Assembly (NCBI GenBank): GCA_016839745.1
Contig: JAEOTS010000037.1
Span: 1 to 35,123 of the forward strand
Reading direction: 5' to 3'
Length of the DNA stretch: 35,123 nucleotides
From: Promethearchaeota archaeon
GTDB lineage: Archaea; Asgardarchaeota; Lokiarchaeia; Sigyniarchaeales; SOKP01
The notes beneath the pieces are model-generated. The model was not told where the DNA came from, made no database searches, and was given only the letters and a program-made list of their open reading frames with translations. A program made the position numbers and the translations under genes. Positions 25,643-34,927 of this stretch are shown in pieces (position 1 is the stretch's first letter; each line of letters opens with the position of its first letter).

Positions 25643-27214
25643 TTATAATGCCATAATTTTGGCTAATTCTTTCATATTTTTCATGCCTTTAACTTTCAAC
25701 TTTCCTGTGAGCATTTTTATTAGCATTGCAGCTTTAGAAATTTTGCCTCCAGTGAAGTCGAAAAATAAACTTGCAGTACAAGCTATTGAACCATCGACTT
25801 CAATATTTTTTATTATATCACTATCATTCTCAATATGTCTTACGTCTAGAGTTCCATTTTCAATTTTAATTAACGCACTATAATGTTGATCTGTAAGATT
25901 ATAAAGAAAACTCATCTTTGCATCAGCATACTCTTTTTTAAATTTTTCATTTTCGTTTATTGATCCCATTTGTTGCCATAGTAATCCAGCAAGACCGCAT
26001 CTTTCTTCTTTTGCTTCCTCTTTCATTTTAGCCTTTACAATAGGTTCGTTTTCAATTCTCCATTCTTTGAAAGATTTTTTTGTTGGAATTTTTAATTCAA
26101 TATCATCTAGGTTGTCTGCAATAGGGAACTTTCCATAGGTATGAGTTGCAGCTACAGCTGCATGAATGTGTTCCGAAGGAGTATCCGCTGGAACGTTTGA
26201 TAGGAAAAGGCTTAGATCATGATCACGGGCAAATGCGTCAATGAATCTTTTGACATTATCAACGATTTTCTCAACGGGCCCATCACGGAGCAATCGAGCA
26301 TTAATTCCTGCCGTAATTGACACATCTTTTCCTTCTTTTCGATATTTTTCAGTGTAGTTGCGTACTGCTTCAAGAGAGTATTCATGCCATCGACCCATCA
26401 TTAAGAATAATGCGGGATTACCACCAAAACTTGCCACCTCCACATCAAAACTATCATGAAGGATTTTCTCATCAAACTTATCTAATCGTTCTTCACAATA
26501 GTCCCCTGACACATTCATCGTCATTACTCCAAATGCTTTACATTTATTTTCGAGTCGTTGATTATAAGGAACAATCCAGTCCATCATTTCTTTGGGGGAT
26601 AGATTTGGTACACTAGCCCAAGCATCAGCCCCTATTCCCATTAAATTACCCGATTTCTCATTTTGAATCCTAATCCAAGGTGCTAAAACATCATCAACAG
26701 CGAAACTCATTACTCCATCATATAATTTTGGGTCCTTTTTCATTGCTCTAATGAGTTTTGGAAATCCCATCAATCCAACTGCTAAGCTAAAAGGTGAGCA
26801 AAATATGCACATTCCACTAACCATTGAGCTAATGGAATTTAAGATCATAGGAAAACGTCCAGCATTCTGAAAATCAATTTTTTTATTTTTTAATTTTTCT
26901 AGATCCTCATAGTTCTTAATCAATGGTTGACGAAAATCAATAGTAGGCATAGAATTTTCGCCATAAATTAATTTACCTCCTAACGCTTCTACTTCTAAAT
27001 TATAGGAATCATATCCTCCTGCTGGACTATCTAAATCATAATATTTTCCTACTAATCCGCCTATTTCAAAATTTAAATCAAAATCAGTGTAAAACTTCTT
27101 AGCAGGTACTTCAGCAAGATACATTACATGGTCATGACATTGAGCTGCAATATTGATATACCCTTTACCTCCTCTTGAAATAGCACTTCCCAAATCTTGT
27201 TTTACTTCGGTCAA
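25643..27214 (-). CDS. UroD-family methyltransferase fused to a C-terminal SCP2 lipid-binding domain
   Basis: Residues 1 to about 390 follow the UroD/MtaA barrel of corrinoid methyltransferases (YINIAAQCHDHVMYLAEVPA, YEDLEKLKNKKIDF, IGADAWASVPNLSPKEM, PALFLMMGRWHEYS). Residues from about 428 to 523 match an SCP2 sterol-carrier-type domain (YNLTDQHYSALIKIENG, IACTASLFFDFTGG, MLTGKLKVKGMKNMKELAKI). The canonical zinc motif HxC is not visible; a Cys/Asp-containing NVSGDYCEER is near the expected place. It lies 4 bp after the corrinoid protein gene, so the two make a methyl donor/acceptor pair. The SCP2 domain suggests a hydrophobic methyl donor or acceptor, which is an inference. Confidence 0.8.
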   Translation of the reverse strand: MTEVKQDLGSAISRGGKGYINIAAQCHDHVMYLAEVPAKKFYTDFDLNFEIGGLVGKYYDLDSPAGGYDSYNLEVEALGGKLIYGENSMPTIDFRQPLIKNYEDLEKLKNKKIDFQNAGRFPMILNSISSMVSGMCIFCSPFSLAVGLMGFPKLIRAMKKDPKLYDGVMSFAVDDVLAPWIRIQNEKSGNLMGIGADAWASVPNLSPKEMMDWIVPYNQRLENKCKAFGVMTMNVSGDYCEERLDKFDEKILHDSFDVEVASFGGNPALFLMMGRWHEYSLEAVRNYTEKYRKEGKDVSITAGINARLLRDGPVEKIVDNVKRFIDAFARDHDLSLFLSNVPADTPSEHIHAAVAATHTYGKFPIADNLDDIELKIPTKKSFKEWRIENEPIVKAKMKEEAKEERCGLAGLLWQQMGSINENEKFKKEYADAKMSFLYNLTDQHYSALIKIENGTLDVRHIENDSDIIKNIEVDGSIACTASLFFDFTGGKISKAAMLIKMLTGKLKVKGMKNMKELAKIMAL

Positions 27215-27218
27215 TTTA

Positions 27219-27863
27219 CTACACCCCCAATATTTTTTTTGCTTTTTCTACTGCATCAAAAGCATCTTTTCCCCACACATCGGCATTTATTTCTTCAGCA
27301 AATTCCTGAGTACAAGGAACACCACCGATCATCACTTTTAAGTTATTTCGTAACCCTTCTTTTTCAAGTCGTTTGATGATCTCTCTCATTTCGAGCATTG
27401 TGGTCGTCATATAACATCCTAAACCTAATATATCCGGATTAATTTCTTTAATCTTCTCAATAAAGGTATCTTGTGAAACATCTTCCCCTAAATCAATAAC
27501 TTCAAAAGCTCCTCCACGAAGAGTTGCATTAACCATAATTTTACCCAAATTATGCATATCTCCTGCAACTGTTCCTATTACTACTTTACCTGAAGAGCCT
27601 CTATCTCCGGCTTCTAATCTTGGTTCTATCACTTCCATTGCTAAACGGAAAGCTTCAGCGCATAAAATTATATCAGTGTGAAAATATTCATTTTGCTTCC
27701 ATAATTCTCCAGCTTCTTGAATTCCAGGAATAATTCCCTGGTTTACAATAAGCATTGGCTCTATACCTTGCTCTAAAGCCTTTTGAGCGAGTTCTTGAGC
27801 AATATCATCATCCCCCTCAAGAACTGATTTTTTTAAATCCACTAAAATTTTATTTTGAGCCAC
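27219..27863 (-). CDS. Corrinoid (B12-binding) protein, MtaC/MtbC/MttC family
   Basis: This 214-aa two-domain protein has an N-terminal helical cap (1-88, with EAGELWKQNEYFHTDIILCAE) and a cobalamin-binding domain with GDMHNLGK, i.e. D102-x-H104-x-x-G107, His104 being the lower cobalt ligand. Further conserved segments are GAFEVIDLGEDVSQDTF, LGLGCYMTTTMLEM and VMIGGVPCTQEFAEEINADV. Such proteins accept a methyl group from methanol, methylamines or methoxy compounds and pass it to a second methyltransferase. The adjacent UroD-SCP2 gene is the obvious partner; no MtaB, MtbB or MttB substrate enzyme is in view. The start is GTG with GGTGAT upstream. Confidence 0.92.
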   Translation of the reverse strand: MAQNKILVDLKKSVLEGDDDIAQELAQKALEQGIEPMLIVNQGIIPGIQEAGELWKQNEYFHTDIILCAEAFRLAMEVIEPRLEAGDRGSSGKVVIGTVAGDMHNLGKIMVNATLRGGAFEVIDLGEDVSQDTFIEKIKEINPDILGLGCYMTTTMLEMREIIKRLEKEGLRNNLKVMIGGVPCTQEFAEEINADVWGKDAFDAVEKAKKILGV

Positions 27864-27925
27864 TTTATCACCACTATTTTTTTAAAATAATTATTCAATA
27901 ATGTTTATTTTAATTCGATCTCTAT

Positions 27926-27935
27926 CTTTATAAAA
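27926..27935 (-). promoter_or_regulatory. TATA-box candidate for the corrinoid-methyltransferase operon
   Basis: TTTTATAAAG on the minus strand lies about 63-72 bp before the GTG start. It would give a leader of about 35-40 nt. Confidence 0.45.
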
Positions 27936-27964
27936 GTTTTTACTAACCAGCTTTTCAATGATGA

Positions 27965-27973
27965 GATATAAAT
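27965..27973 (+). promoter_or_regulatory. TATA-box candidate for the AlkZ-like gene
   Basis: GATATAAAT lies about 33-41 bp before the ATG at 28006, giving a short leader. It is back to back with the minus-strand TATA of the corrinoid operon. Confidence 0.45.
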
Positions 27974-28005
27974 AATTATAATACTAAAAATAGGATATCG
28001 TAATT

Positions 28006-29184
28006 ATGGATCAGTTTAATATAAACCAAATAAACAGCCTAATTCTCAATAAACATCATCTCTCAAATGATTCTAAAATCGATGACATACTAAAAATTTG
28101 TGAAGATTTATGCGGTTTACATGCTACAGGGACTATTGAACCCTATTTAACTCTTTTTGCAAGAACTATTAGCTTTAAAAAAGAAGACTTGGATATGCAG
28201 CTATACAATGAAAAGAATTTAGGTCGAATCCGCGGGATGCGTAAAACATTATTCATTGAAACGAAAAAAATGATTCCTATCGTCCATAATCTTATTAAAC
28301 CTCTTATAGATAAAAGAGACGAACAATATTTAGAGATGAGAGAAATCTCGATTGATGAATATGATGTCATATCAAGACAAATACTTGAATTATTATACGA
28401 CAGAGAAATGTCTACGGCTAACATTAAAAAAGCTATATCTTCCCAAAAAGACGTTGTGGCAGTCATTTCCGTGATGTGCGATAAGATGTTATTAATAAGA
28501 GGAAAACCAATAAAAAGTTGGAAAGATAGAAGAATTCTTTACGCTCCATTCGATATATATTTCCCCAACATTAACCTAAATAAATATAATTATGAAGAAG
28601 CTATTCAGTTATTAATTCAAAAATACCTCGAATCTTATGGTCCTGTTACATTAAAAGATATTACGTGGTGGCTTAGTATTAATAAAAGCCAAGCGAAAAA
28701 AGTTCTGCTTTCTTTAGAGGGCGAAACTGAACTGATAAAAATTACTGATCTCGATTTAGAATATATAATTTCTAAAGGAGATTTAAACCGATTGCTTGAG
28801 AGAAATCCACACAAAGCGAACACAATAAATCTCTTACCCCGCCTTGATCCATACCTCATGGGATATAAAGATCGAGATAGATATGTTAATCCTAACGATT
28901 TCGAATTTGTTTATGATCGTTCTGGAAATGCTACATCAACAGTATTACTTAATGGAAGGGTTATTGGAATATGGGATGTAGTAGAAAAACCCAACCCGCT
29001 TATAAAACTGTTTCTTTTTAAAAAAATAGAAGAGCCTATTATGGTAGAAATAACTTCTGAAGGAAAAAAAATCGGAAAATTTATCACGGGACAAAATATA
29101 GAGGTTAAACATTGTGAAGATATGATACCATTAACGAAACGAACAATGGGTGGTTTTATGAGCCCCCTTAAAGATTGTAGCTAA
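28006..29184 (+). CDS. Winged-helix DNA-binding protein, AlkZ/YcaQ-like (HTH_42)
   Basis: This 392-aa protein matches the HTH_42 family, which includes DNA glycosylases that unhook interstrand crosslinks (AlkZ, YcaQ). Family-like parts are LCGLHATGTIEPYLTLFAR near residue 36, LGRIRGMRKTLFIE (72-85), the winged-helix region YLESYGPVTLKDITWWLSI and the C-terminal NLLPRLDPYLMGYKDRDRYV. In AlkZ enzymes a QxQ motif near the N-terminus is catalytic; the matching place here seems to read HAT, so the glycosylase activity is doubtful. It is monocistronic. Confidence 0.72.
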   Translation: MDQFNINQINSLILNKHHLSNDSKIDDILKICEDLCGLHATGTIEPYLTLFARTISFKKEDLDMQLYNEKNLGRIRGMRKTLFIETKKMIPIVHNLIKPLIDKRDEQYLEMREISIDEYDVISRQILELLYDREMSTANIKKAISSQKDVVAVISVMCDKMLLIRGKPIKSWKDRRILYAPFDIYFPNINLNKYNYEEAIQLLIQKYLESYGPVTLKDITWWLSINKSQAKKVLLSLEGETELIKITDLDLEYIISKGDLNRLLERNPHKANTINLLPRLDPYLMGYKDRDRYVNPNDFEFVYDRSGNATSTVLLNGRVIGIWDVVEKPNPLIKLFLFKKIEEPIMVEITSEGKKIGKFITGQNIEVKHCEDMIPLTKRTMGGFMSPLKDCS

Positions 29185-29252
29185 AAATTGCTTAGGATAT
29201 ATAGAAATAAATGAATAAAAAAATAAATTAAATAAAATAAATAAAAAATTAT

Positions 29253-29774
29253 TTATTTACCGCCAAATTCCGATACATCGCCAAATAAACGCTTTACTGC
29301 GTCTATTCTGGTTTCTTCGCCAATCTGTTCGACATTTTTCAAACTGATGGCTTCTTTTGGACAAACAGCAATGCATTGAGGTTCGGTTTTACCTACTTCT
29401 GGATCAATATAATCCTCTTTCATATTATCACAGAGATCACATATAAGAGCTTTCTGAGAGTCAATGTTTAAATTGATAACCCCAAAATCGCAAGCTCTGA
29501 TACAATACGCGCATCCATTGCATTTTTCATCGTCTACAATTATAGAACCTGTTTCTTCATTTTTACTCAAAGCTTTTTCCGGACAGCTACGAATACATGG
29601 CGCATCCTCACATTTCTGGCACGCTAAAGCAATGTTGAAAACTGGTTCAATTCGCACTCTGTGGATTCGAGTATTAATAGGATTAAATTCACCATCGTGG
29701 ACAAAAGAGCAGACGGACTCGCATGTTTCGCAACCTGTACACAAATCAGGGTCAACTATTATAAACTGATGCAT
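29253..29774 (-). CDS. Four-cluster ferredoxin-like subunit (HycB/DmsB type), AOR partner
   Basis: This 173-aa protein has Cys sets typical of DMSO-reductase-type electron-transfer subunits: CTGCETCESVC, ACQKCEDAPCIRSCP, CNGCAYCIRACD and ICDLC...CIAVCPKEAI, together enough for four 4Fe-4S clusters. The frame is open to 29810, but GGAGG lies just before the internal ATG at 29774 (MHQFIIVDPDLC), and the residues before it are Arg/Lys/Ser-rich. That start is preferred, leaving a 37-bp gap after the AOR gene. It probably takes electrons from the adjacent tungsten enzyme, as in AOR-ferredoxin-type pairs. Confidence 0.85.
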   Translation of the reverse strand: MHQFIIVDPDLCTGCETCESVCSFVHDGEFNPINTRIHRVRIEPVFNIALACQKCEDAPCIRSCPEKALSKNEETGSIIVDDEKCNGCAYCIRACDFGVINLNIDSQKALICDLCDNMKEDYIDPEVGKTEPQCIAVCPKEAISLKNVEQIGEETRIDAVKRLFGDVSEFGGK

Positions 29775-29811
29775 TTTTCCTCCGCGTTTCTTCATGGAAG
29801 ATCTTGACATA

Positions 29812-31737
29812 TTACTTCTTACCTCCCGCTGGTTTCAATTTTCCAATAACGAAGTCTAAGCCTAAGCTCTTAAGAGTTTCATTCGTAGGAATTCCCGTCT
29901 CAGTGTCCCAACCTCGGGCTTCATAGTATCCACTTAATAACTTCTGATATCCATCTTCCTTTAAAACGACACCTTTAGCAGGACCTTTAGTGTGGGCATC
30001 TTTAAAGAACTTTTCTGGAGGATGATCGTCTGCTCGAGTCCAACCTTCTCGAATATTGAAACACTTGGAAAGGTTAAGAATCGCATCCCCTCGAACCAAC
30101 AATGATTCTTCCGTATGAGGTATACCCGTCACTAACTCGTAAACTTTGGCCATCTCTGCGTCGTTCTCGTAGATTCCGCGCGTAAATTTACATATGACAT
30201 AGGAATCAATGATCGCATACACATCTTCAGTCGCCTTGATTTTCTTTCCACGTTCGAGAGGTTTATCGTAACCAAATCTATCAAAAGTACCTTTTGCATC
30301 TAGACCGTACGCACCATTTCGTAGGTGACATGCCCCTCGAATTGAAACGCTTTCACCAACAGCGAATGAAGTCATACCATGGAGGTCAAATGCTGGCATT
30401 TCGAGCCCTTTAATATGCATTCCATAATAACTTGCATTTTTTCTGCCCATTTCTTCTAGTCTTATTCCAGCTTGTTTACATCCGTCTTTAAAAATCTTTC
30501 CAGCAAAACCTTTTCCTAAGATCATTTCTTCTGTAAATCGAGATAGATTTGTGGTAGAACCAAAAGGTAGTTCATATCCAAGATCTTTCTTCGTTATGAG
30601 TCCAACATCGTATAACTCACAAGCCATTGAGGCGGTTACACCACCGGAAATCGCGTCAATTCCTAAGTCATCGCATAACGATACGCATTTAAAGACAGTT
30701 GGCCAATCGCTACAGCCTGTGTTCGTTCCAAAGGAATAACACATTTCCACATCTATAGAAGCAACTAAATTAGGATATTCTGGGTGAGTTTTTGGTACTC
30801 TCGCTAGATGATCGCAAGCGATTGAACATTGTGAGCAAGCAACTTTTTTAACAACCCAATCTTCGTTTAATTGATCGCCATTAAAGGCTCCTTTGTCAAT
30901 CTCGTCCCACGTACCTTCGCGGTAGTTCATGGTAGGCATCATTCCCAGTTTATTGTAACTAGTCAAACCTGCTGGCGTGCCTAAATCACGATATTTGGCA
31001 GTTGCTGGGCCGTTAGCTACTTTAATTAATTTCTTAGCTTTTTTATAAAATTCCACTGGATAGGCAACTTTTAGTCCTTTTGTGCCCCGAAATGCGATAG
31101 CCTTCAGATTTTTACTTCCCATAACTGCTCCCATTCCAGTACGACCCGCTTGTCTGTTTCTATCGTTAGTAATACAACCCAATCTACTCATTTGTTCTCC
31201 CGCTGGTCCAATGGACATCACAGCTAATCTTTGATCTTGAAATTCTTCTCTAAGTAATTCCTCTGTCTCAAAATTCCCTTTACCCCAAAGAGTTTTTTCA
31301 CACGGTTCTATGTAGTAATCATCGTCGTCTACAACCATGTAAACAGGTTCAGATGCTTTTCCTTTGATAACAATTGCGTTTATTCCAGCTCGTCGCGCTT
31401 GTGCTCCAACTGAACCAGAAGAAATAGCCATACCAAACATATCTGTTAATGGAGACTTAGCGAATACTCCATATTTCGAACTTGTTGGTAAAATTGTAGT
31501 AGGAAAAGGTCCAATAGCCCAAACAAACACGTTATCAGGACCTAAAGGATCGATACCTGGTTTTAATTCGTCCCAAAGAATTTTAGCTCCAAATCCATAC
31601 CCACCGATCCAATCCCGACAGAATTCTCCAGATAAAGTAGATTTTGAAATCTTACCGCTGGTTAAATCAACATCGAGTCTCACTTGAGAGTATCCTTTGA
31701 GATCGTCAGGTATAGTTACATCTTTAGCTTTACTCAT
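29812..31737 (-). CDS. Aldehyde:ferredoxin oxidoreductase family (tungstopterin) enzyme
   Basis: This 641-aa enzyme oxidises an aldehyde or related compound with ferredoxin as acceptor. Visible are the N-terminal pterin-binding segment (CRDWIGGYGFGAKILWDEL, WAIGPFPTTILPTSSKY, GSVGAQARRAGINAIVIKG), RQAGRTGMGAVMGSKNLKAI, the cluster ligands CSQCSIACDH (Cys301/304/308) and the distal Cys516 in DSYVICKF. The length is normal (about 600-640 aa). The conserved Arg/Gly-rich RLGCITNDRNRQAGRTG matches AOR. The substrate (aldehyde, 3-phosphoglycerate aldehyde or aryl-CoA) is not told by the sequence. It is followed by its iron-sulfur partner and is divergent from the Hdr mosaic gene. Confidence 0.93.
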   Translation of the reverse strand: MSKAKDVTIPDDLKGYSQVRLDVDLTSGKISKSTLSGEFCRDWIGGYGFGAKILWDELKPGIDPLGPDNVFVWAIGPFPTTILPTSSKYGVFAKSPLTDMFGMAISSGSVGAQARRAGINAIVIKGKASEPVYMVVDDDDYYIEPCEKTLWGKGNFETEELLREEFQDQRLAVMSIGPAGEQMSRLGCITNDRNRQAGRTGMGAVMGSKNLKAIAFRGTKGLKVAYPVEFYKKAKKLIKVANGPATAKYRDLGTPAGLTSYNKLGMMPTMNYREGTWDEIDKGAFNGDQLNEDWVVKKVACSQCSIACDHLARVPKTHPEYPNLVASIDVEMCYSFGTNTGCSDWPTVFKCVSLCDDLGIDAISGGVTASMACELYDVGLITKKDLGYELPFGSTTNLSRFTEEMILGKGFAGKIFKDGCKQAGIRLEEMGRKNASYYGMHIKGLEMPAFDLHGMTSFAVGESVSIRGACHLRNGAYGLDAKGTFDRFGYDKPLERGKKIKATEDVYAIIDSYVICKFTRGIYENDAEMAKVYELVTGIPHTEESLLVRGDAILNLSKCFNIREGWTRADDHPPEKFFKDAHTKGPAKGVVLKEDGYQKLLSGYYEARGWDTETGIPTNETLKSLGLDFVIGKLKPAGGKK

Positions 31738-32022
31738 AAAATTTTCACTAAATTCTATTTTTGATTTTTTTTGTATAGAGAGTTAATATTTATTATAGAG
31801 AATTACTATTTATTAGGTTATTTGTTAATTAACACAACCTCTACCCTAACTAAAATTGTAATCCTCAATTCTCCAAAAATGGATTTGTGAATTAAAAAAT
31901 AAAAGATTAGAAAATTACCCAATATCGAAAACACCTTGCAATCTTTTTAATGATAATAAAAGCATATTTAAACTTCATTAAATTATATTTAACAATAGAA
32001 CTAAGACTGTTATGGGATTTAT
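31738..32022. other. AT-rich divergent promoter region
   Basis: This 285-bp region has no gene. It holds two imperfect ~18-bp direct copies around 31779-31818 (AGAGTTAATATTTATTAT and AGAGAATTACTATTTATTAG) and a TATA-like TTATATTTAA at 31982-31991, 32-41 bp before the downstream ATG. Confidence 0.4.
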
Positions 32023-34785
32023 ATGACCGAAACTACGGAAAAAAGTAAAACTGAGAAAAACGACAAAATATTATCCAGTGACATCATTAAAAATGTCATT
32101 GCACACGCGAACTATTGCTATAATTGTAATCGCTGCGTTAATGTATGCCCCGTCTCTTATTTAGATTTGTTTTATCCGAGGAATCTGATTACTGATTTAA
32201 CCTTCTTAACTCCAGAGGAAGCACTACAAAATAATAACATTTGGGACTGTCTAACGTGTGGACTCTGCACAGAATACTGCCCAATGACTAAAGATAAAAC
32301 TGGGGTCAACTTTACAGAGATTATTAAGGAACTTAGAACCTTGACTTCGGAATACGAACCATTACAAGAGACTTTACGTAGTTGTAATCACGATAGAGTG
32401 TATTCTAGTCTACCAAAATTAATGGCAGACGATAAGATAAAAATCACCAATAAACTAGGATTCTTAGAAGGAAATAGTTTAAAAATAAAAACTCAAGGAG
32501 AAATTGCTTACTTTATGGGTTGTGTTCCATTTTTAACTGGAACTGCTCCTTGTGTTGTTGGTTGTCCCGCAGGAGTAGATGTTCAAGGATATGTATCTTT
32601 AATATCAGAAGGAAAGTTTCAAGAATCTATCGATTTAATAAGAGAAATGAATCCCTTACCTTATTTATGTGGTAGAATCTGTACTGCGCAATGTGCACTA
32701 AATTGCAATAGGCAATATCACGATGATCCCGTTGCAATTCGAGAATTAAAACGATTCGTATCGGATTATGAAGCTTCTCATCCAAACAAAAGCAAAATAA
32801 AACCGGTTAAACAAACGAAAGAAAAAGTCGCTATCATTGGTGCAGGACCAGGAGGGTTATCTGCTGCTTATTATCTAGCAAGAATGGGATATAAACCAAC
32901 AATTTTCGAAAAAGGTGATAAAACTGGTGGGGTCGTAAGATACGGAGTTCCCCAATATAGGCTCTCTGACGAAGCGTTAGATCACGATGTCGACTTTATC
33001 AAAAGCATGGGAGTAAAAATAATATTAAACAAAGAGTTTGGTGAGAATTTCACACTTGAAGATCTTAAAAAAGAAGGATTTGAAGCTGTTTTTATTGCGG
33101 TAGGGCTTTATGTGCCAAAAACTTTGAGACTAGAAGGTGAAGATTTACCTAATGTTCATATTGCCATAGATTTTCTCTTAGATCGAAAGTATAATTGTGC
33201 AGAAAACCCGGAAGAATTCAAGGGTAAAACTTTTGGAATTATCGGTGGAGGAGCAGTTGCTGTAGATGTTGGTGAAACCGCTGTTAGATTGGGTGCTACA
33301 AAAGTCGATTTTGTAGACATACTAACTGAGGAAGCACTTAAAAATGTGCTTAAAGACCTACATGAAGCTGAGAGAGAAGTTATGGAGTACAATTTTACCA
33401 CCTCGACCAAGAATATTACTCAGGAACCTAACGGAAAGTTAGCGCTAAATTGCTATAAGATTGAGTGGGGAGAACCTGATCCTGAAACTGGAAGAAGACC
33501 CCTAAATAAAGTGGATGGCTCTGATTATAAGATTGTTGTGGATTATGTGGTTACTGCTATTGGGCAGGGACTTGATATGGTTCCTATTAATGCCGCAACT
33601 GATAACAAATTAAAAATTGACAGGGGAAAAATATTAGTTGACGATTTAACTTATGAAACTACGATTCCAGGAGTATTTGCCGGGGGAGATATAATATTTG
33701 ACTCGCTAATGTGTGCTGTTGATGCTATTGGAGATGGGAGAGAAGCCGCATTTTCGATAGATCGCTATTTACGTGGAATTGATTTAAAAGAAGGAAGGAT
33801 TAGAACAAAAGAACTTAAGAGATCTACTATTCCTAAAAAAAATATCCAAGTAAACGCTTGTCAAGAAATGAACTTTATGCCGGGTGAAGAACGTTTAGTT
33901 TGTTTTGAAGAGATGGAATTGGGTTACACGGAAGAACAAGCGAAAAAGGAAGCAAATAGGTGTTTAAATTGTAATTGTTGCAGTAATACTGATCAGATCC
34001 CCGAGGATTATACTGCCGCTCTTGATTCTACTGGAATTATGGTTTGTAATTATGGAAATCAAGATAATATGCGTTCGTACAACGCTATTGATTACCTCAC
34101 CATTCCTAAAAACGTCATCGGGATTTTAAATCAAAATGAAATTGTACCCGTTGTTTTGGCAAACGAGAAGTGCTGTGGACACGATATTATTTGGCAAGGT
34201 GATACAGAATCTTTTGAGAAGTTAGCGAGATATAACGTAAAGTTGTTTAAAGACGCTGGAGTAAAAACGATCGTTTTTAGTTGCCCTGAAGGGTATTACA
34301 CTTGGAACAATGAATATAGAAAAATATTTAAAAATAGCGATGATTTCGATTTTGAACTTTATCACATATCGGAATACATTATGAAAGAGAAACTATTAGA
34401 AGATATATCTTTTCCAAATTTAGGAGAAGTTAAAGTAACTTATCACGATCCTTGTAGACTTGGTCGCATGAGCGATGTTTATGACGCTCCTCGAGAAGTT
34501 TTAAAACAAATCCCTGGTATTAAACTACTTGAAATGAAAAATAATAAGGTTGATGCTGACTGTTGTGGCGTATCTGCCTATATCTCATGCAATCAAAATT
34601 CAAAGCTCTTACAAGAATCGAGGATAAAACAAGCAATAGAAACTGGAGCACAATATCTAATTACAACTTGTCCAAAATGTTTGACGCATTTAAATTGCTA
34701 TCTAAACGAAAATAAAGAGTTTAAAAACAAAATTCAAGTAATTGACTTATTGACATTTATTGGTAAATTGCTCTTTATGCAGTAG
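32023..34785 (+). CDS. Mosaic redox protein: HdrC-like ferredoxin, GltD/NfnB-like flavoprotein inserted in an HdrD-like CCG region
   Basis: This 920-aa protein has three parts. (1) Residues 1-120: two-cluster ferredoxin (Cys32/35/38/42 and Cys76/79/82/86) as in HdrC. (2) Residues about 172-690: a GltD/NfnB-type NAD(P)H flavoprotein with CVVGCPAGVDVQGY, LCGRICTAQCALNC, FAD motif AIIGAGPGGLSAAYY (270-284), RYGVPQYRLSDE, second Rossmann GIIGGGAVAVDVGE, VFAGGDI and RCLNCNCC (646-653). (3) Residues about 691-920: HdrB/HdrD CCG sequence with NEKCCGHDIIWQGD (Cys717/718) and DCCGVSA...CPKC (Cys847/848, Cys883/886), suited to a non-cubane cluster. AYFMGCVPFL (162-171), which normally opens the first CCG motif, is separated from CCG 717 by the flavoprotein. 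The first CCG also lacks its closing CxxC (it reads SCPEGYY). Confidence 0.88.
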   Translation: MTETTEKSKTEKNDKILSSDIIKNVIAHANYCYNCNRCVNVCPVSYLDLFYPRNLITDLTFLTPEEALQNNNIWDCLTCGLCTEYCPMTKDKTGVNFTEIIKELRTLTSEYEPLQETLRSCNHDRVYSSLPKLMADDKIKITNKLGFLEGNSLKIKTQGEIAYFMGCVPFLTGTAPCVVGCPAGVDVQGYVSLISEGKFQESIDLIREMNPLPYLCGRICTAQCALNCNRQYHDDPVAIRELKRFVSDYEASHPNKSKIKPVKQTKEKVAIIGAGPGGLSAAYYLARMGYKPTIFEKGDKTGGVVRYGVPQYRLSDEALDHDVDFIKSMGVKIILNKEFGENFTLEDLKKEGFEAVFIAVGLYVPKTLRLEGEDLPNVHIAIDFLLDRKYNCAENPEEFKGKTFGIIGGGAVAVDVGETAVRLGATKVDFVDILTEEALKNVLKDLHEAEREVMEYNFTTSTKNITQEPNGKLALNCYKIEWGEPDPETGRRPLNKVDGSDYKIVVDYVVTAIGQGLDMVPINAATDNKLKIDRGKILVDDLTYETTIPGVFAGGDIIFDSLMCAVDAIGDGREAAFSIDRYLRGIDLKEGRIRTKELKRSTIPKKNIQVNACQEMNFMPGEERLVCFEEMELGYTEEQAKKEANRCLNCNCCSNTDQIPEDYTAALDSTGIMVCNYGNQDNMRSYNAIDYLTIPKNVIGILNQNEIVPVVLANEKCCGHDIIWQGDTESFEKLARYNVKLFKDAGVKTIVFSCPEGYYTWNNEYRKIFKNSDDFDFELYHISEYIMKEKLLEDISFPNLGEVKVTYHDPCRLGRMSDVYDAPREVLKQIPGIKLLEMKNNKVDADCCGVSAYISCNQNSKLLQESRIKQAIETGAQYLITTCPKCLTHLNCYLNENKEFKNKIQVIDLLTFIGKLLFMQ

Positions 34786-34927
34786 TTATAGATCAATTAA
34801 CTATCTTTATTAATTTTTAAAGCCCATTGTTTTCCCCCTAATTATAACAACCTTAAATATTTTTAATCTTTAAATCACTTAGAAAAAGAGAATAACTGAT
34901 TTATTTGAAAAGGAGCCTTGATTAAAT

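Noticed and set aside
31779..31818. Two imperfect direct repeats as an operator or the start of a CRISPR array
   Set aside because: There are only two AT-rich copies, with mismatches and no spacers. Chance similarity in very AT-rich DNA is likely.
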